Below the pieces are notes generated by a model, which ran no database searches, was not told the DNA's origin, and worked only from the letters and a program-made list of their open reading frames with translations. The position numbers and the translations under genes are program-made. Positions 50,811 through 59,412 of a DNA stretch of 64,000 nucleotides are shown piece by piece. The stretch is from Ensifer adhaerens. GTDB taxonomy: Bacteria > Pseudomonadota > Alphaproteobacteria > Rhizobiales > Rhizobiaceae. The stretch's first letter is position 1, and each line of letters opens with the position of its first letter. The stretch lies in NCBI RefSeq assembly GCF_001270265.1, contig NZ_LGAP01000010.1, positions 1 to 64,000 of the forward strand. Direction: 5' to 3'.

Positions 50811-51653
50811 TCAGTTTCCCCTGAACTCGGGCTTGGCCCTGGCGGCAAAAGCCTCGAAGGCGCGGCGGAAGTCGCCGGTCGCCATGCAGATCGCCTGGGC
50901 TTGTGCTTCCGACTCGATCAGCTGGTCGATGCCCATCGCCCATTCCTGATCGAGCATCTTCTTTGTCATCGCATGGGCGAACCATGGGCCATCGGCAATG
51001 GTGCGTGCGAATTTCTGCGCCTCGGAAAGCAGCGACGGACGCTCGTGCAGTGCATTGTAGAAGCCCCAGGCATGCCCTTCCGTTGCGGTCATCACCCGAC
51101 CGGTGAAGAGCAGTTCTGCGGCGCGTCCCTGGCCGATGATGCGGGGAAGAATGCCGCAGGCGCCCATGTCTGCTCCCGCCAGTCCGACGCGGGTAAAAAG
51201 AAACGCGGTCTTCGCTTCCGGTGTCGCCACGCGGAAATCGGAGGCCATCGCCAGGATTGCCCCGGCGCCGGCGCAGATGCCGTCGACGGCGGCGATGACG
51301 GGCTGGGGGCACGCGCGGATCTGGCGCACCAGTTCGCCGGTCATCCGGGTGAAATCGATGAGGTCGGGCATCGACATGTGTGTCAGAGGCTCGATGATCT
51401 CGAAGACGTCGCCGCCGGAGGAGAAGTTGTCACTGGCGCCGGTCAGCACCACGGTGCGCACGTCGCTGGCGCGGCCGAGTGCCCGGAAGAGATCGACAAG
51501 CTCTTCGTAGCTCTCGAAGGTCAGCGGATTTTTCTTTTCCGGACGGTTGAGGGTGATCGTGGCGACCCGGCCTTCGGCATCCGTTTCGAACAGGAAGTGC
51601 TTGGCCTTGTGGTCCTTGAACGGGCGCTTCTTGGCCTGCATCGGGTTTGTCAT
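50811..51653 (-). CDS. Crotonase-family protein lacking both hydratase glutamates
   Basis: A 280-residue enoyl-CoA hydratase/isomerase-fold protein. The oxyanion-hole segments are intact ([31 protein letters not shown]). By alignment to rat mitochondrial hydratase, Glu144 falls on Ile133 and Glu164 on Arg155 ([15 protein letters not shown]), so it cannot use the normal hydratase mechanism. Asp162 near the site may matter. It may instead be a ring-opening hydrolase, isomerase or other crotonase chemistry on an alicyclic CoA ester. It lies two bases downstream of the SDR gene and two bases upstream of the acyl-CoA dehydrogenase. Confidence 0.82.
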   Translation of the reverse strand: MTNPMQAKKRPFKDHKAKHFLFETDAEGRVATITLNRPEKKNPLTFESYEELVDLFRALGRASDVRTVVLTGASDNFSSGGDVFEIIEPLTHMSMPDLIDFTRMTGELVRQIRACPQPVIAAVDGICAGAGAILAMASDFRVATPEAKTAFLFTRVGLAGADMGACGILPRIIGQGRAAELLFTGRVMTATEGHAWGFYNALHERPSLLSEAQKFARTIADGPWFAHAMTKKMLDQEWAMGIDQLIESEAQAQAICMATGDFRRAFEAFAARAKPEFRGN

Positions 51654-51655
51654 CT

Positions 51656-52432
51656 CTATCCTCCGAGAACTTCGCCACCGGCGACTGCGATGGCTTGGCC
51701 AGTGATCGCGGTCGCCTTCTCCGACACGAGCCAGGAGACGGTGTCGGCCACCTCGTCAGGCGTCACCAGGCGCCCTTGCGGATTGGCCCGCGCGAGGCTT
51801 GCACGTGCTTCCTCGCGCGAGCGGCCGGTCTTCTCACTGATCGTATCGAGCGCGCCGTCAATCAACGGTGTGTCCGTGAAACCAGGGCAGACGGCATTGA
51901 TCGTGACGTCGGTTCGCGCAAGCTCGAGTGCCAGCGCCCGCGTCAGGCCGATGACGCCGTGCTTCGATGCACAATAGGCCGAAACATAGGAATAGCCGGT
52001 GAGGCCCGCCGTGCTCGCGACGTTGACGATCCGGCCGTTTCCGGCACGGCGCACGGAGGCAAGTGCTGCCTGTGTCACCAGAAAGACCCCGGTCAGGTTG
52101 ATCGTGAGCACGCGTTGCCAGAGTGAGAGATCGGTTTTCTCGAACGGCGCCGAAGGGGCCTCGCCGGCGCAGTTGACGAGAACGGCAATCTCTCCGCTCG
52201 TCGCAATCGCAGCCGAAATGCCTTGTCCGACCGCTGCCGGGTCGGTCACATCGAACCCATGGTGGACATGGGCCTGGCCGCCTGATGACAGAATTTCCTC
52301 TCGCACGGCTTCGAGCGGCGCTGCGCGGCGCCCGGCAAGGCTGACGATATGGCCATCGGCTGCGAGCGCGATCGCGATCGCCTTGCCGATACCGCTTCCG
52401 GCACCTGTGACGAGAGCGTGCCTGCGGTTCAT
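51656..52432 (-). CDS. SDR-family oxidoreductase of the aromatic-CoA operon
   Basis: A 258-residue classical short-chain dehydrogenase: [20 protein letters not shown] at the N-terminus, [13 protein letters not shown] (NNAG variant), catalytic Ser in [13 protein letters not shown] and [11 protein letters not shown] (Tyr-x3-Lys). The cofactor strand ends [11 protein letters not shown], typical of NADP(H)-preferring members, and the C-terminal region [16 protein letters not shown] is standard. ATG 52432 overlaps the monooxygenase stop by four bases. Plausible role: reduction or oxidation of the ring ketone/alcohol after dearomatisation. Confidence 0.87.
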   Translation of the reverse strand: MNRRHALVTGAGSGIGKAIAIALAADGHIVSLAGRRAAPLEAVREEILSSGGQAHVHHGFDVTDPAAVGQGISAAIATSGEIAVLVNCAGEAPSAPFEKTDLSLWQRVLTINLTGVFLVTQAALASVRRAGNGRIVNVASTAGLTGYSYVSAYCASKHGVIGLTRALALELARTDVTINAVCPGFTDTPLIDGALDTISEKTGRSREEARASLARANPQGRLVTPDEVADTVSWLVSEKATAITGQAIAVAGGEVLGG

Positions 52433-54750
52433 GGCTTGCCTGCCGTCGTTGCTGCGCGCGCCAGATTGTTCACATATTGCGCGCGGGCGGAGTGATACTG
52501 CTTCGGCCAGGGCTGGCCGTCATAACCGATTTTCGCTGCCTCGTGCATGACGAAGGACGGATCCGCCAGATGCGGGCGGGCAATCGCGCAGAGATCGGCA
52601 CGGCCGGCAGCGATGATCGAATTTGCGTGATCCGCTTCGGAAATCGCCCCGACGGCGATGGTCGGAACCTGGATTTCGTTGCGGATCTTGTCAGAAAAGG
52701 GTGTCTGGAACAGCCGGCCGTAGACCGGCTGTTCTTCCTTGACCACCTGGCCGGAGGAGCAGTCGATCATGTCGGCGCCAGCTTCCTTGAACAGGCGGGC
52801 GAAGACTGCTGCGTCTTCCGGCGTGTTGCCGCCCTCGTGCCAGTCGTGCGTCGACAGACGCACCGACATCGGCCTGTCTTCGGGCCAAACCTTGCGAACA
52901 GCGTGGAACACTTCGAGCGGGAAGCGGGCGCGGGCCGCGTGGTCGCCGCCATATTCGTCCGTGCGAAGGTTGGTGAGCGGTGACAGGAAGCTCGACAGCA
53001 GGTAGCCGTGCGCCACGTGCAGTTCGAGGATGTCGAAGCCGAGGTCGCGGGCCCGCTCGGCGGCCTGCACGAAGTCGGCAACGACGCGGTCCATATCCGC
53101 GCGGGTCATTTCGCGCGGCGTGTCCGAATGCTTGAGGTAGGGCAGGGCCGACGCCGAAATGAGCGGCCAGGCGCCTTCGCTCAAGGGCTGGTCGATCCCC
53201 TCCCAGGCCAGTTTGGTCGCTCCCTTGCGTCCGGCGTGGCCGAGCTGGATACCGATCTTGGCGGGGGTCTGCTGGTGCACAAAGTCGACGATGCGCCTGA
53301 AAGCCTGCGTCTGTTCGTCGTTCCACAGACCCAGGCATCCCGGCGTGATGCGGGCGTCGGCCGATACACAGGTCATTTCCGGGAAGACGAGTGCAGCGCC
53401 TCCCATGGCGCGCGCGCCCAGATGCACCAGATGAAAGTCGTTCGGTACGCCATCCGTCGCCGAATACATCGCCATCGGCGAAACCACGATACGGTTCCTG
53501 AGCGTCAGGCCGCGGAGCTTGAACGGCGTGAACATCGGCGGCGGGACGGCCCCGTTTGCCGCCGGCTCGACACCGGCGCGTTCGGCGAACCAGCGTTCGA
53601 AGCCTTCGAGCCAGTCCTTGTCGCGCAGGCGAAGGGTTTCGTGGCTGATGCGCTGCGAGCGGGTCAGCATCGAATACATGAACTGCTCGGGCTCCAGCGT
53701 ATCGGCATAGCGCGTGCCGACGACCTCGAACCACTCCATGGCATTGCGAGCCGCATTCTGGATGCGGGCGACATCGACCCGACGGACCTCTTCGTAAGCC
53801 GCCAGCACGTCGGGGATGTTGGCCTTGTCGTGGCCGAGCGTATCGAACTGGCGGGTAAGCTCGATGGCGTCGTCGATCGCAAGCTTGGTGCCCGAACCGA
53901 TGGCGAAATGCGCGGTGTGGGCGCTGTCGCCCATCAGCACGACGTGGCTATTGCCGTTGAAATGGCTCCAATTCTCGCAGATTAGCCGGCCGAAGTTCAG
54001 CCAGGCTGAGCCGCGCATATGGCGCGCATTGGTCATCAGCTTGTGACCGTCGAGCGTCTCGGCAAATAGCTTTTCGCAGAACGCGATCGACTGCTGCTGG
54101 TCCATCTGGTCGAGGCCATGGGCTTGGAAAACATCATCCGTGGTCTCGACGATGAAGGTCGAGGTGTCTTCGTCGAAACGATAGATATGCGCCTGGAACC
54201 AGCCGTGTTCGGTGCGCTGGAAGTCGAAGGTGAAGGCATCGAAGCGCTTGTCCGTGCCGAGCCAGACATAGCGGTTCGGACGTACGACCATGTCCGGCTG
54301 GAAGATATCGGCGTATCTGTTTCGGATTCTGGAGTTGACGCCGTCGGAGGCGATGATGAGGTCAGCATCGGCAAATTGCTCGTCGCTTTCCACGTCCTGC
54401 TCGAAAACGAGTTCGACACCGAGCTCGAGGCAACGATCCTGGAGGATGTTGAGCATCTTCTTGCGACCGATGCCGACGAAGCCGTGACCCGTCGTCCTGA
54501 TCTTGCGGCCCTTGAAGACCAGCTCGATATCGTCCCAATGATTGAAGGAGACCTCGATCGCCTCAGCTGTCTCCGGATCCCACTGGCGCATCGACTGCAT
54601 CGTCGCGTCCGAGAAGACCACCCCCCAGCCGAACGTGTCGAAGGCGCGGTTCCGCTCGACGACCGTTACGTGGTGTTGCGGGTGTTGGCGCTTCATGAGC
54701 AGCGCAAAATAAAGGCCGGCTGGCCCGCCACCGATACAGACGATCCGCAT
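52429..54750 (-). CDS. Fused flavin monooxygenase/old-yellow-enzyme: 2-aminobenzoyl-CoA monooxygenase/reductase or salicylyl-CoA 5-hydroxylase type
   Basis: A 773-residue two-domain enzyme. Domain 1 (about 1-385) is an FAD aromatic hydroxylase: [47 protein letters not shown], and [20 protein letters not shown]. Domain 2 (about 400-760) is an FMN old-yellow-enzyme barrel: [54 protein letters not shown], and [20 protein letters not shown]. This fusion is known from Azoarcus evansii, where it hydroxylates and dearomatises 2-aminobenzoyl-CoA, and from salicylyl-CoA 5-hydroxylase. Downstream beta-oxidation genes and the kynureninase nearby favour aminobenzoyl-CoA. GGAGGAG six bases upstream fixes ATG 54750. 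First gene of the operon. Confidence 0.88.
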   Translation of the reverse strand: MRIVCIGGGPAGLYFALLMKRQHPQHHVTVVERNRAFDTFGWGVVFSDATMQSMRQWDPETAEAIEVSFNHWDDIELVFKGRKIRTTGHGFVGIGRKKMLNILQDRCLELGVELVFEQDVESDEQFADADLIIASDGVNSRIRNRYADIFQPDMVVRPNRYVWLGTDKRFDAFTFDFQRTEHGWFQAHIYRFDEDTSTFIVETTDDVFQAHGLDQMDQQQSIAFCEKLFAETLDGHKLMTNARHMRGSAWLNFGRLICENWSHFNGNSHVVLMGDSAHTAHFAIGSGTKLAIDDAIELTRQFDTLGHDKANIPDVLAAYEEVRRVDVARIQNAARNAMEWFEVVGTRYADTLEPEQFMYSMLTRSQRISHETLRLRDKDWLEGFERWFAERAGVEPAANGAVPPPMFTPFKLRGLTLRNRIVVSPMAMYSATDGVPNDFHLVHLGARAMGGAALVFPEMTCVSADARITPGCLGLWNDEQTQAFRRIVDFVHQQTPAKIGIQLGHAGRKGATKLAWEGIDQPLSEGAWPLISASALPYLKHSDTPREMTRADMDRVVADFVQAAERARDLGFDILELHVAHGYLLSSFLSPLTNLRTDEYGGDHAARARFPLEVFHAVRKVWPEDRPMSVRLSTHDWHEGGNTPEDAAVFARLFKEAGADMIDCSSGQVVKEEQPVYGRLFQTPFSDKIRNEIQVPTIAVGAISEADHANSIIAAGRADLCAIARPHLADPSFVMHEAAKIGYDGQPWPKQYHSARAQYVNNLARAATTAGKP

Positions 54751-54849
54751 GTCGTTCTCCTCCCGAGCTCCGGCCGCGCGCGTCGCCGTCGAGATGTCGT
54801 TGGCCGTCATCCCGAACTGCTGGAGGCAGGGTGGACTCGTTCAGAAGAA

Positions 54850-54865
54850 ATTTCAAGCTTAAAAT
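54850..54865. promoter_or_regulatory. Candidate MarR operator upstream of the aromatic-CoA operon
   Basis: ATTTCAAGCTTAAAAT is a near-perfect 16-bp palindrome (one mismatched pair) centred on AAGCTT, 100 bp before the monooxygenase start and 108 bp beyond the MarR gene's stop. Size, AT-richness and position fit a MarR-family site over the operon promoter. Confidence 0.5.
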
Positions 54866-54973
54866 TGTTTTGCGTGAATGCGCCTTCCGCAAGCGCGGAT
54901 GTGCCGCACGGACCGCTGGCGGCGGGCCGTTTCTCAGACGTCAAGAAAAGTGGTGGGCGAAGCCGGAAGCGTC

Positions 54974-55498
54974 TTAGGTGTTTCTTGCCAGCGCGGAGAT
55001 AACGGAGCGCTTGAGCTTGGCGAGTTCATCCATCAGCACGCCGCCTTCCTTGGGCGAAACGCCCGCGAATAGCTCGGAGATCCAGTCCGCATGCGTTGCC
55101 GCCATCTTCTCGAACTCGGCGCGGCCGAAGGGTGTCAGCGCGATGACTTGCACGCGCCGATCCGTCGGCAGGGTGGTGCGGCTGATGTGGCCGCTCTCGG
55201 TGAGGCGCTCCACCAGAACCGTTATGTTGCCTGGCGAGACCATCATGCGTTTGGAAACTTCACCAAGCACCATACCATCAGGGGCGCGCTCGAGTTGGGC
55301 CATCAGGTCGAAACGCGGCAGCGTCGAATCGAATTCCTCCCGGAGCCGCCGACGGATCTCGCTCTCGACCAGCGTCGAACAGGTCAGCAAGCGCAGCCAT
55401 AGCCTGAGCTCGGCGCGGTGATCGCCCGGAGCCTCGAGCGCCTTGGTCTCGCCATCCACCCATTCCGGCGAAGTGTCGAACTTGTCTTCACCCATCAT
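54974..55498 (-). CDS. MarR-family transcriptional regulator
   Basis: A 174-residue MarR protein. The N-terminal helices (HRAELRLWLRLLTCSTLVES) lead to the winged HTH (DLMAQLERAPDGMVLGEVSK, MMVSPGNITVLVERLTESGH, RTTLPTDRRVQVIALTPFGR). Such proteins near aromatic-CoA genes (BadR, HcaR and relatives) often sense the acyl-CoA intermediate and repress until it binds. It is on the same strand as, and just upstream of, the 773-aa enzyme gene. Start ATG 55498 is preferred; a GTG at 55528 would add ten weakly conserved residues. Confidence 0.88.
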   Translation of the reverse strand: MMGEDKFDTSPEWVDGETKALEAPGDHRAELRLWLRLLTCSTLVESEIRRRLREEFDSTLPRFDLMAQLERAPDGMVLGEVSKRMMVSPGNITVLVERLTESGHISRTTLPTDRRVQVIALTPFGRAEFEKMAATHADWISELFAGVSPKEGGVLMDELAKLKRSVISALARNT

Positions 55499-55601
55499 AG
55501 CAAACGTCCGCTTCTTATCCTGCCGCACACATCGGCAGGCACTTCCCTGTCCTTTTGCTTTTAGAGACGTTTCCGGCTCTTGGACAGGCTGTCACGCGCC
55601 G

Positions 55602-56375
55602 TCATTTGGACGCATGCCGCGGCAACGATTGGCGCCCGGCCGGAGAGGAGCGGCCGCCATCCTCGGATTGGACATAGACATTGACCGTAAAGCCGATGTG
55701 GTCGGTCATCAGCCTGCGGGCGCGTTCGACGTTGCGGTCGAGTGCTGCCTCCATCAGTTCGGTATGATGTTCGATCGCCATGGCGTCCTGCAAGGCGGCA
55801 ACCGCTTCTTCGTAGCCCTCGCTCATCCCTGCCGCCGCCCTTAATGTCGGGGCGAGACTGAGGAAGCGATGGTGGCGGCGAAGCTGGTCGGAAATCGTCG
55901 CCTGAAAACGGGAAAGCCAGCTCGAGCTTGCCGCGCCGATCAAGGCAGCGTGGAAAGCGGCGTGCTTCTCGTCCCACTCGTCGATCTCGCTTTCGGAGAC
56001 GTTTTCGACGGCAATCTTGCAGCGGGACAGCCGGTAGTGCGCAGTGACGACGGCAGACTCCCATGCGCTGTCGCCCTTTTCGATCGACTCGATGAGCAGC
56101 GGTATTTCGACGACCGAGCGTGCTCGGGTGAGGTCGTCGAGCTCCTCGCGTGAAACCGGTGCAACGGCGAAGCCGCGGTTGCTGATCGCCGTGACCAGCC
56201 CTTCGGCTTCCAGTCGCGACAAGGCCTCCCTAAGAGGCGTCCAGCCGATACCGTAGCTTTCGCGCAACGCACTCAGCTTCATCGGCGCACCCGGCCTGAG
56301 CCGTGTCGCCAGGATGTCGCGGCGTAGCAACCGGTAGGCCGATTCTGTTTTGGTCGACTGTTCGTGGTCTTGCAT
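55602..56375 (-). CDS. GntR-family (FCD subgroup) regulator of the divergent importer/kynureninase operon
   Basis: A 257-residue regulator. The winged HTH (about residues 12-75) has YRLLRRDILATRLRPGAPM, LSALRESYGIGWTPLREALS and EAEGLVTAISNRGFAVAPVS. The FCD domain follows from about residue 85 (ARSVVEIPLLIESIEKGDSA), with metal-site residues in EKHAAFHAALIGAASSSWLS and IEHHTELMEAALDRN. It is divergent from the ABC importer and kynureninase genes, with 160 bp between starts and AT-rich palindromes in the gap. Kynurenine or anthranilate are plausible effectors. Start ATG 56375; the preceding TTG is less likely. Confidence 0.87.
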   Translation of the reverse strand: MQDHEQSTKTESAYRLLRRDILATRLRPGAPMKLSALRESYGIGWTPLREALSRLEAEGLVTAISNRGFAVAPVSREELDDLTRARSVVEIPLLIESIEKGDSAWESAVVTAHYRLSRCKIAVENVSESEIDEWDEKHAAFHAALIGAASSSWLSRFQATISDQLRRHHRFLSLAPTLRAAAGMSEGYEEAVAALQDAMAIEHHTELMEAALDRNVERARRLMTDHIGFTVNVYVQSEDGGRSSPAGRQSLPRHASK

Positions 56376-56408
56376 CAAGTTCCCTTAACGCCCGCATCGC
56401 ATCGACAC

Positions 56409-56452
56409 AAATATATATAGTTTTGGGGGCATTGTTGAAAATATATATATTT
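56409..56452. promoter_or_regulatory. Paired ATATAT palindromes, candidate FCD-GntR operators
   Basis: AAATATATATA at 56409-56419 and the perfect palindrome AAATATATATATTT at 56439-56452 lie about 30 bp apart (roughly three helical turns) in the divergent promoter region. They stand out against the surrounding GC-rich DNA. The second overlaps the likely importer promoter. Confidence 0.5.
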
Positions 56453-56537
56453 ATTTGACAAGAAGTCAGACCGTCTCCATCATCCACGCACGCCGCCGAG
56501 GAGGGCGGTAACGCTCGTCAGATTCTGGGAGGGATGT

Positions 56538-57518
56538 ATGAGCAAGAGGACTTGGCTTTCGGGATTGGTTGTCGCCGGCGCGCTGGCATGGGGAGCGGGA
56601 ACGGCCGCTGCTGATCCGATCCGTATTGGCATCGCCAATTTCGGCGAACATCCGCAATTGAGCGCATCGATTGCCGGCTTCAAGAAGGCGCTGGCTGAAA
56701 ACGGCTTCGTGGAAGGCACCGATGTCGTCTACACCGAAAGCCACACAAACTTCGACGCCTCGCTCGTGCCGCAGATGATTGCCAAGCTGCAGGCAGAACA
56801 GCCGAAACTGATCTATACGATCACCACGCCCGTCTCGCAGATCGCCAAGAAGGCGCTCGCCGGATCCGGGATCCCGGTCATCTTTTCCGCCGTCACCGAT
56901 CCGGTGGCCGCGAAGCTGGTTCCCTCCTGGGAGGCGGGCGATGACGGCATGACCGGCGCGACTGACCTTCAGGATGTGGCTGCCGTGATGGCCTTCACCC
57001 GCAAGCTCCTGCCGGAAGCCAAGCGTTTTGGCGTGCCCTACAATCCGGGCGAGGCGAATGACACGGCGCTGCTCGACAAGATCAAGGAGGCCGCACCTGC
57101 CGCTGGCTTCGAGGTCGTGGCTGTTGGCGTCGACAACGTCAACGACATCCAGCAGCGTATCGCCTCCTTCGCCGGCAAGGCCGACGTGATCTACACCCCC
57201 GCATCCAATCTGCTCCAGCCGGCTATCGGCGCCGTCTCGGCGGCTGCGCGCCAGGCGCAGATCCCAATCGTCAATTCCGACGACGGTGCCGTCCGCAACG
57301 GCGTCGTGCCGGCGAGCTTTGCCGTGAACTACGAGCAGGTCGGCGTCAATGCCGGCAAGATTGCCGCGGAGATCCTCAAGGGCAAGGATCCGAAGACGAT
57401 CGCGCCGTCGCGCCCGAGCTATGAAGATCATGCGCCTTTGGTCTCAAAGAAGGCAATGGCCGCCTTTGGCATCGAGGCGCCCGCATCGCTCGCCGACTGC
57501 GGTTGCGTGGTCGACTGA
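56538..57518 (+). CDS. ABC importer binding protein, TrpX-like family (probable kynurenine/aromatic amino acid uptake)
   Basis: A 326-residue periplasmic binding protein. A Sec signal spans about residues 1-25 (TWLSGLVVAGALAWGAGTAA). The mature part begins DPIRIGIANFGEHPQLSASI and shows the ABC_sub_bind (PF04392-type) pattern: YTITTPVSQIAKKALAGSGI, PVIFSAVTDPVAAKLVPS, RFGVPYNPGEANDTALLDKI, and VNYEQVGVNAGKIAAEILKG. Members in Firmicutes (TrpX) are linked to tryptophan uptake. It is the first gene of an operon ending in kynureninase, so kynurenine or tryptophan-derived ligands are inferred. GGGAGGG lies five bases before ATG 56538. Confidence 0.85.
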   Translation: MSKRTWLSGLVVAGALAWGAGTAAADPIRIGIANFGEHPQLSASIAGFKKALAENGFVEGTDVVYTESHTNFDASLVPQMIAKLQAEQPKLIYTITTPVSQIAKKALAGSGIPVIFSAVTDPVAAKLVPSWEAGDDGMTGATDLQDVAAVMAFTRKLLPEAKRFGVPYNPGEANDTALLDKIKEAAPAAGFEVVAVGVDNVNDIQQRIASFAGKADVIYTPASNLLQPAIGAVSAAARQAQIPIVNSDDGAVRNGVVPASFAVNYEQVGVNAGKIAAEILKGKDPKTIAPSRPSYEDHAPLVSKKAMAAFGIEAPASLADCGCVVD

Positions 57519-57537
57519 CCTTCGACCGAACTGACTC

Positions 57538-57665
57538 CTGCATGTTTCCCTAAATCGTCTCCGATTTAAGGATAAAAACATGCAGCATTCAAAGTGTTAC
57601 AGCGACCTTTGCGCGCCTTAAAAGACGCGCGGCGCTGTAGGTGACAGCGCAGGGAGCGCTGTCAC
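57538..57665. repeat. Mosaic of three adjacent palindromes (RIME/ABC-like rhizobial intergenic element)
   Basis: Three hairpins lie in a row between the binding-protein and ATPase genes. First, CTGCATGTTT/AAACATGCAG (57538-57547 and 57576-57585) with inner TAAATCG/CGATTTA. Second, TACAGCG/CGCTGTA (57598-57604 and 57633-57639) with inner GCGCG/CGCGC. Third, a perfect GTGACAGCGC/GCGCTGTCAC (57641-57650 and 57656-57665). The first two units resemble palindromic elements repeated in Rhizobium, Sinorhizobium and Agrobacterium genomes. In mRNA the array would separate binding-protein from ATPase expression. Confidence 0.75.
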
Positions 57666-57688
57666 TTCATGGGTTAAGGGGGGAGCCA

Positions 57689-58468
57689 ATGCTGGAAATC
57701 AGATCGGCCCGCAAGGTATTCTACAAGGGGCAGGCAGACGAAAAGGTCGCGCTCGACGGCCTCAACCTGCGCCTTGCAACAGGCGAGTTCGGCGTGGTCA
57801 TCGGTTCGAACGGCGCCGGCAAGAGCAGCATGCTCAACGCCATCTCCGGTGCACTCGTGCTCGATACGGGACACGTCGTCATCAATGGCGATGACGTGAC
57901 GGCGATGCCCGTCCACAAACGCGCCATGCGGCTGGCGCGCGTATTCCAGGACCCGATGCGCGGTACCGCCGCAAGCATGACGGTGGCGGAAAACATGTTG
58001 CTCGCCGACCTGCGCAGCAACAGGCGCACCCTGCGCCGCGGCCTGAACGCGACGCGGCTCGCGTCCTACAAAGAGCGGCTGTCTCTGCTTGGGCTCGGCC
58101 TGGAAAACCGTCTCGACACCCGGGTGGAATTGCTGTCAGGGGGCCAGCGGCAATCCCTGTCGTTGATCATGGCGGTCGGCGGTTCGCCGGAACTGCTGCT
58201 ACTTGACGAACACACCGCGGCCCTCGACCCGCGCACTGCCGATATCGTCATGCAGGCGACGATCCGAGCGGTCGAAGCCTTGAAGCTGACCACGCTCATG
58301 GTGACGCACAACATGCAGCACGCCGTGGATTTCGGCCACAAGGTCGTCATGCTCGATGCCGGCCGCGTTCGCCTGGAAATCGACGGCAAGGACAAGGCCC
58401 AGACGACGGTGCCGGACCTGATCGGCCACTTCTCCGTCAAAACCGACCGCATGTTCCTGGCGAGCTGA
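57689..58468 (+). CDS. ABC importer ATPase, TrpZ-like
   Basis: A 259-residue ATPase. Walker A is GSNGAGKSSM (about residues 39-48), VFQDPMRGTAASMTVAENML carries the Q loop, signature LSGGQRQSLSLIMAVGG, Walker B LLLLDEHTAALDPRTADIVM with His in place of the usual Pro after Glu, and switch MVTHNMQHAVDFG. This DEHTAALDP form is typical of the TrpXYZ-like group. GGGGGGAG five bases upstream gives ATG 57689. It starts just after the palindrome array and six bases before the permease gene. Confidence 0.87.
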   Translation: MLEIRSARKVFYKGQADEKVALDGLNLRLATGEFGVVIGSNGAGKSSMLNAISGALVLDTGHVVINGDDVTAMPVHKRAMRLARVFQDPMRGTAASMTVAENMLLADLRSNRRTLRRGLNATRLASYKERLSLLGLGLENRLDTRVELLSGGQRQSLSLIMAVGGSPELLLLDEHTAALDPRTADIVMQATIRAVEALKLTTLMVTHNMQHAVDFGHKVVMLDAGRVRLEIDGKDKAQTTVPDLIGHFSVKTDRMFLAS

Positions 58469-58473
58469 CGATC

Positions 58474-59397
58474 ATGGATATCATTCAAAACATCATCTCG
58501 AGCTTCGTCTCGCTCGTTCCCGTCACCCTGGCGCAAAGCCTGATCCTCGCCTTTGTGGTGCTGGGGATCATGATCCCGTTCCGCATGCTGAGTTTCCCGG
58601 ATCTGACAAGCGAAGGCGCGTTCCCCCTCGGCGGCTGCGTCTGCGGCGTTCTGATGGCGGCCGGCATGTCGCCATTGGCTGCAATCGCCATTGCCTTGGT
58701 GGCCGGCTTCGTCGCCGGTTGCTGCACGGCGTTCATTCACCTGCGCTTCCGGATCCACACTCTGCTCGCCGGCATCCTGATGATGACGATGCTCTATTCG
58801 ATCAATCTGCGCATCATGGGTCGCTCGAACCTCTCGGTCTTCGGAGCGCCGACGGTCTTCGACTGGGTGCCAGGGCTGCAACCGGGTTTCCCGCCAAGCA
58901 AGATCGTTGTGGCAGGCCTCATCGCGCTCGTCGTCTTCTTCCTGCTCTATCATTTCTTCAGGACGGAGAAGGGAACAGCGGTCCGCGCCGTCGGCGCCAA
59001 TCCCGACATGGCGGAGGCCCAGGGCATCAATGTGTGGATGGCGACAATTGGCGGCGTGGGGCTCGCGGGCGCGTTTTCGGCGGGCGGCGGCGCGCTCATG
59101 GTGCAGTCGCAAGGGTTTGCCGACGTCAACATGGGGCTCGGCATCCTGATCAACGGCCTCGCGGCGCTGATGATCGGCGAAGCGATCGTCGGCAAGCAAA
59201 GCGTGCTGCGCCAACTCGCCGCCCCATTCGTCGGTGCGGTCGTCTACTATCAGCTCGTCTCCCTCTGCCTGGCGGCCGGCATGCCGCCGCCGGATCTGAA
59301 ACTTGCGACCGGCCTGTTCGTTCTGGCCATGCTGGCTCTTCCGAGCCTCAAGCGAAGTCGCGGGCCGGCGCCCGCCCGCGAAACCGTTCGCGAATAA
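58474..59397 (+). CDS. ABC importer permease, TrpY-like
   Basis: A 307-residue membrane protein of the branched-chain-permease superfamily with eight or nine hydrophobic segments (VTLAQSLILAFVVLGIMI; MSPLAAIAIALVAGFVAG). The segment LSFPDLTSEGAFPLGGCVCG and the coupling loop VRAVGANPDMAEAQGINVWM match single-permease TrpY-like importers, so a homodimer channel is expected. It is followed 15 bp later by kynU. Confidence 0.87.
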   Translation: MDIIQNIISSFVSLVPVTLAQSLILAFVVLGIMIPFRMLSFPDLTSEGAFPLGGCVCGVLMAAGMSPLAAIAIALVAGFVAGCCTAFIHLRFRIHTLLAGILMMTMLYSINLRIMGRSNLSVFGAPTVFDWVPGLQPGFPPSKIVVAGLIALVVFFLLYHFFRTEKGTAVRAVGANPDMAEAQGINVWMATIGGVGLAGAFSAGGGALMVQSQGFADVNMGLGILINGLAALMIGEAIVGKQSVLRQLAAPFVGAVVYYQLVSLCLAAGMPPPDLKLATGLFVLAMLALPSLKRSRGPAPARETVRE

Positions 59398-59412
59398 ATG
59401 AGGACCAAATTT

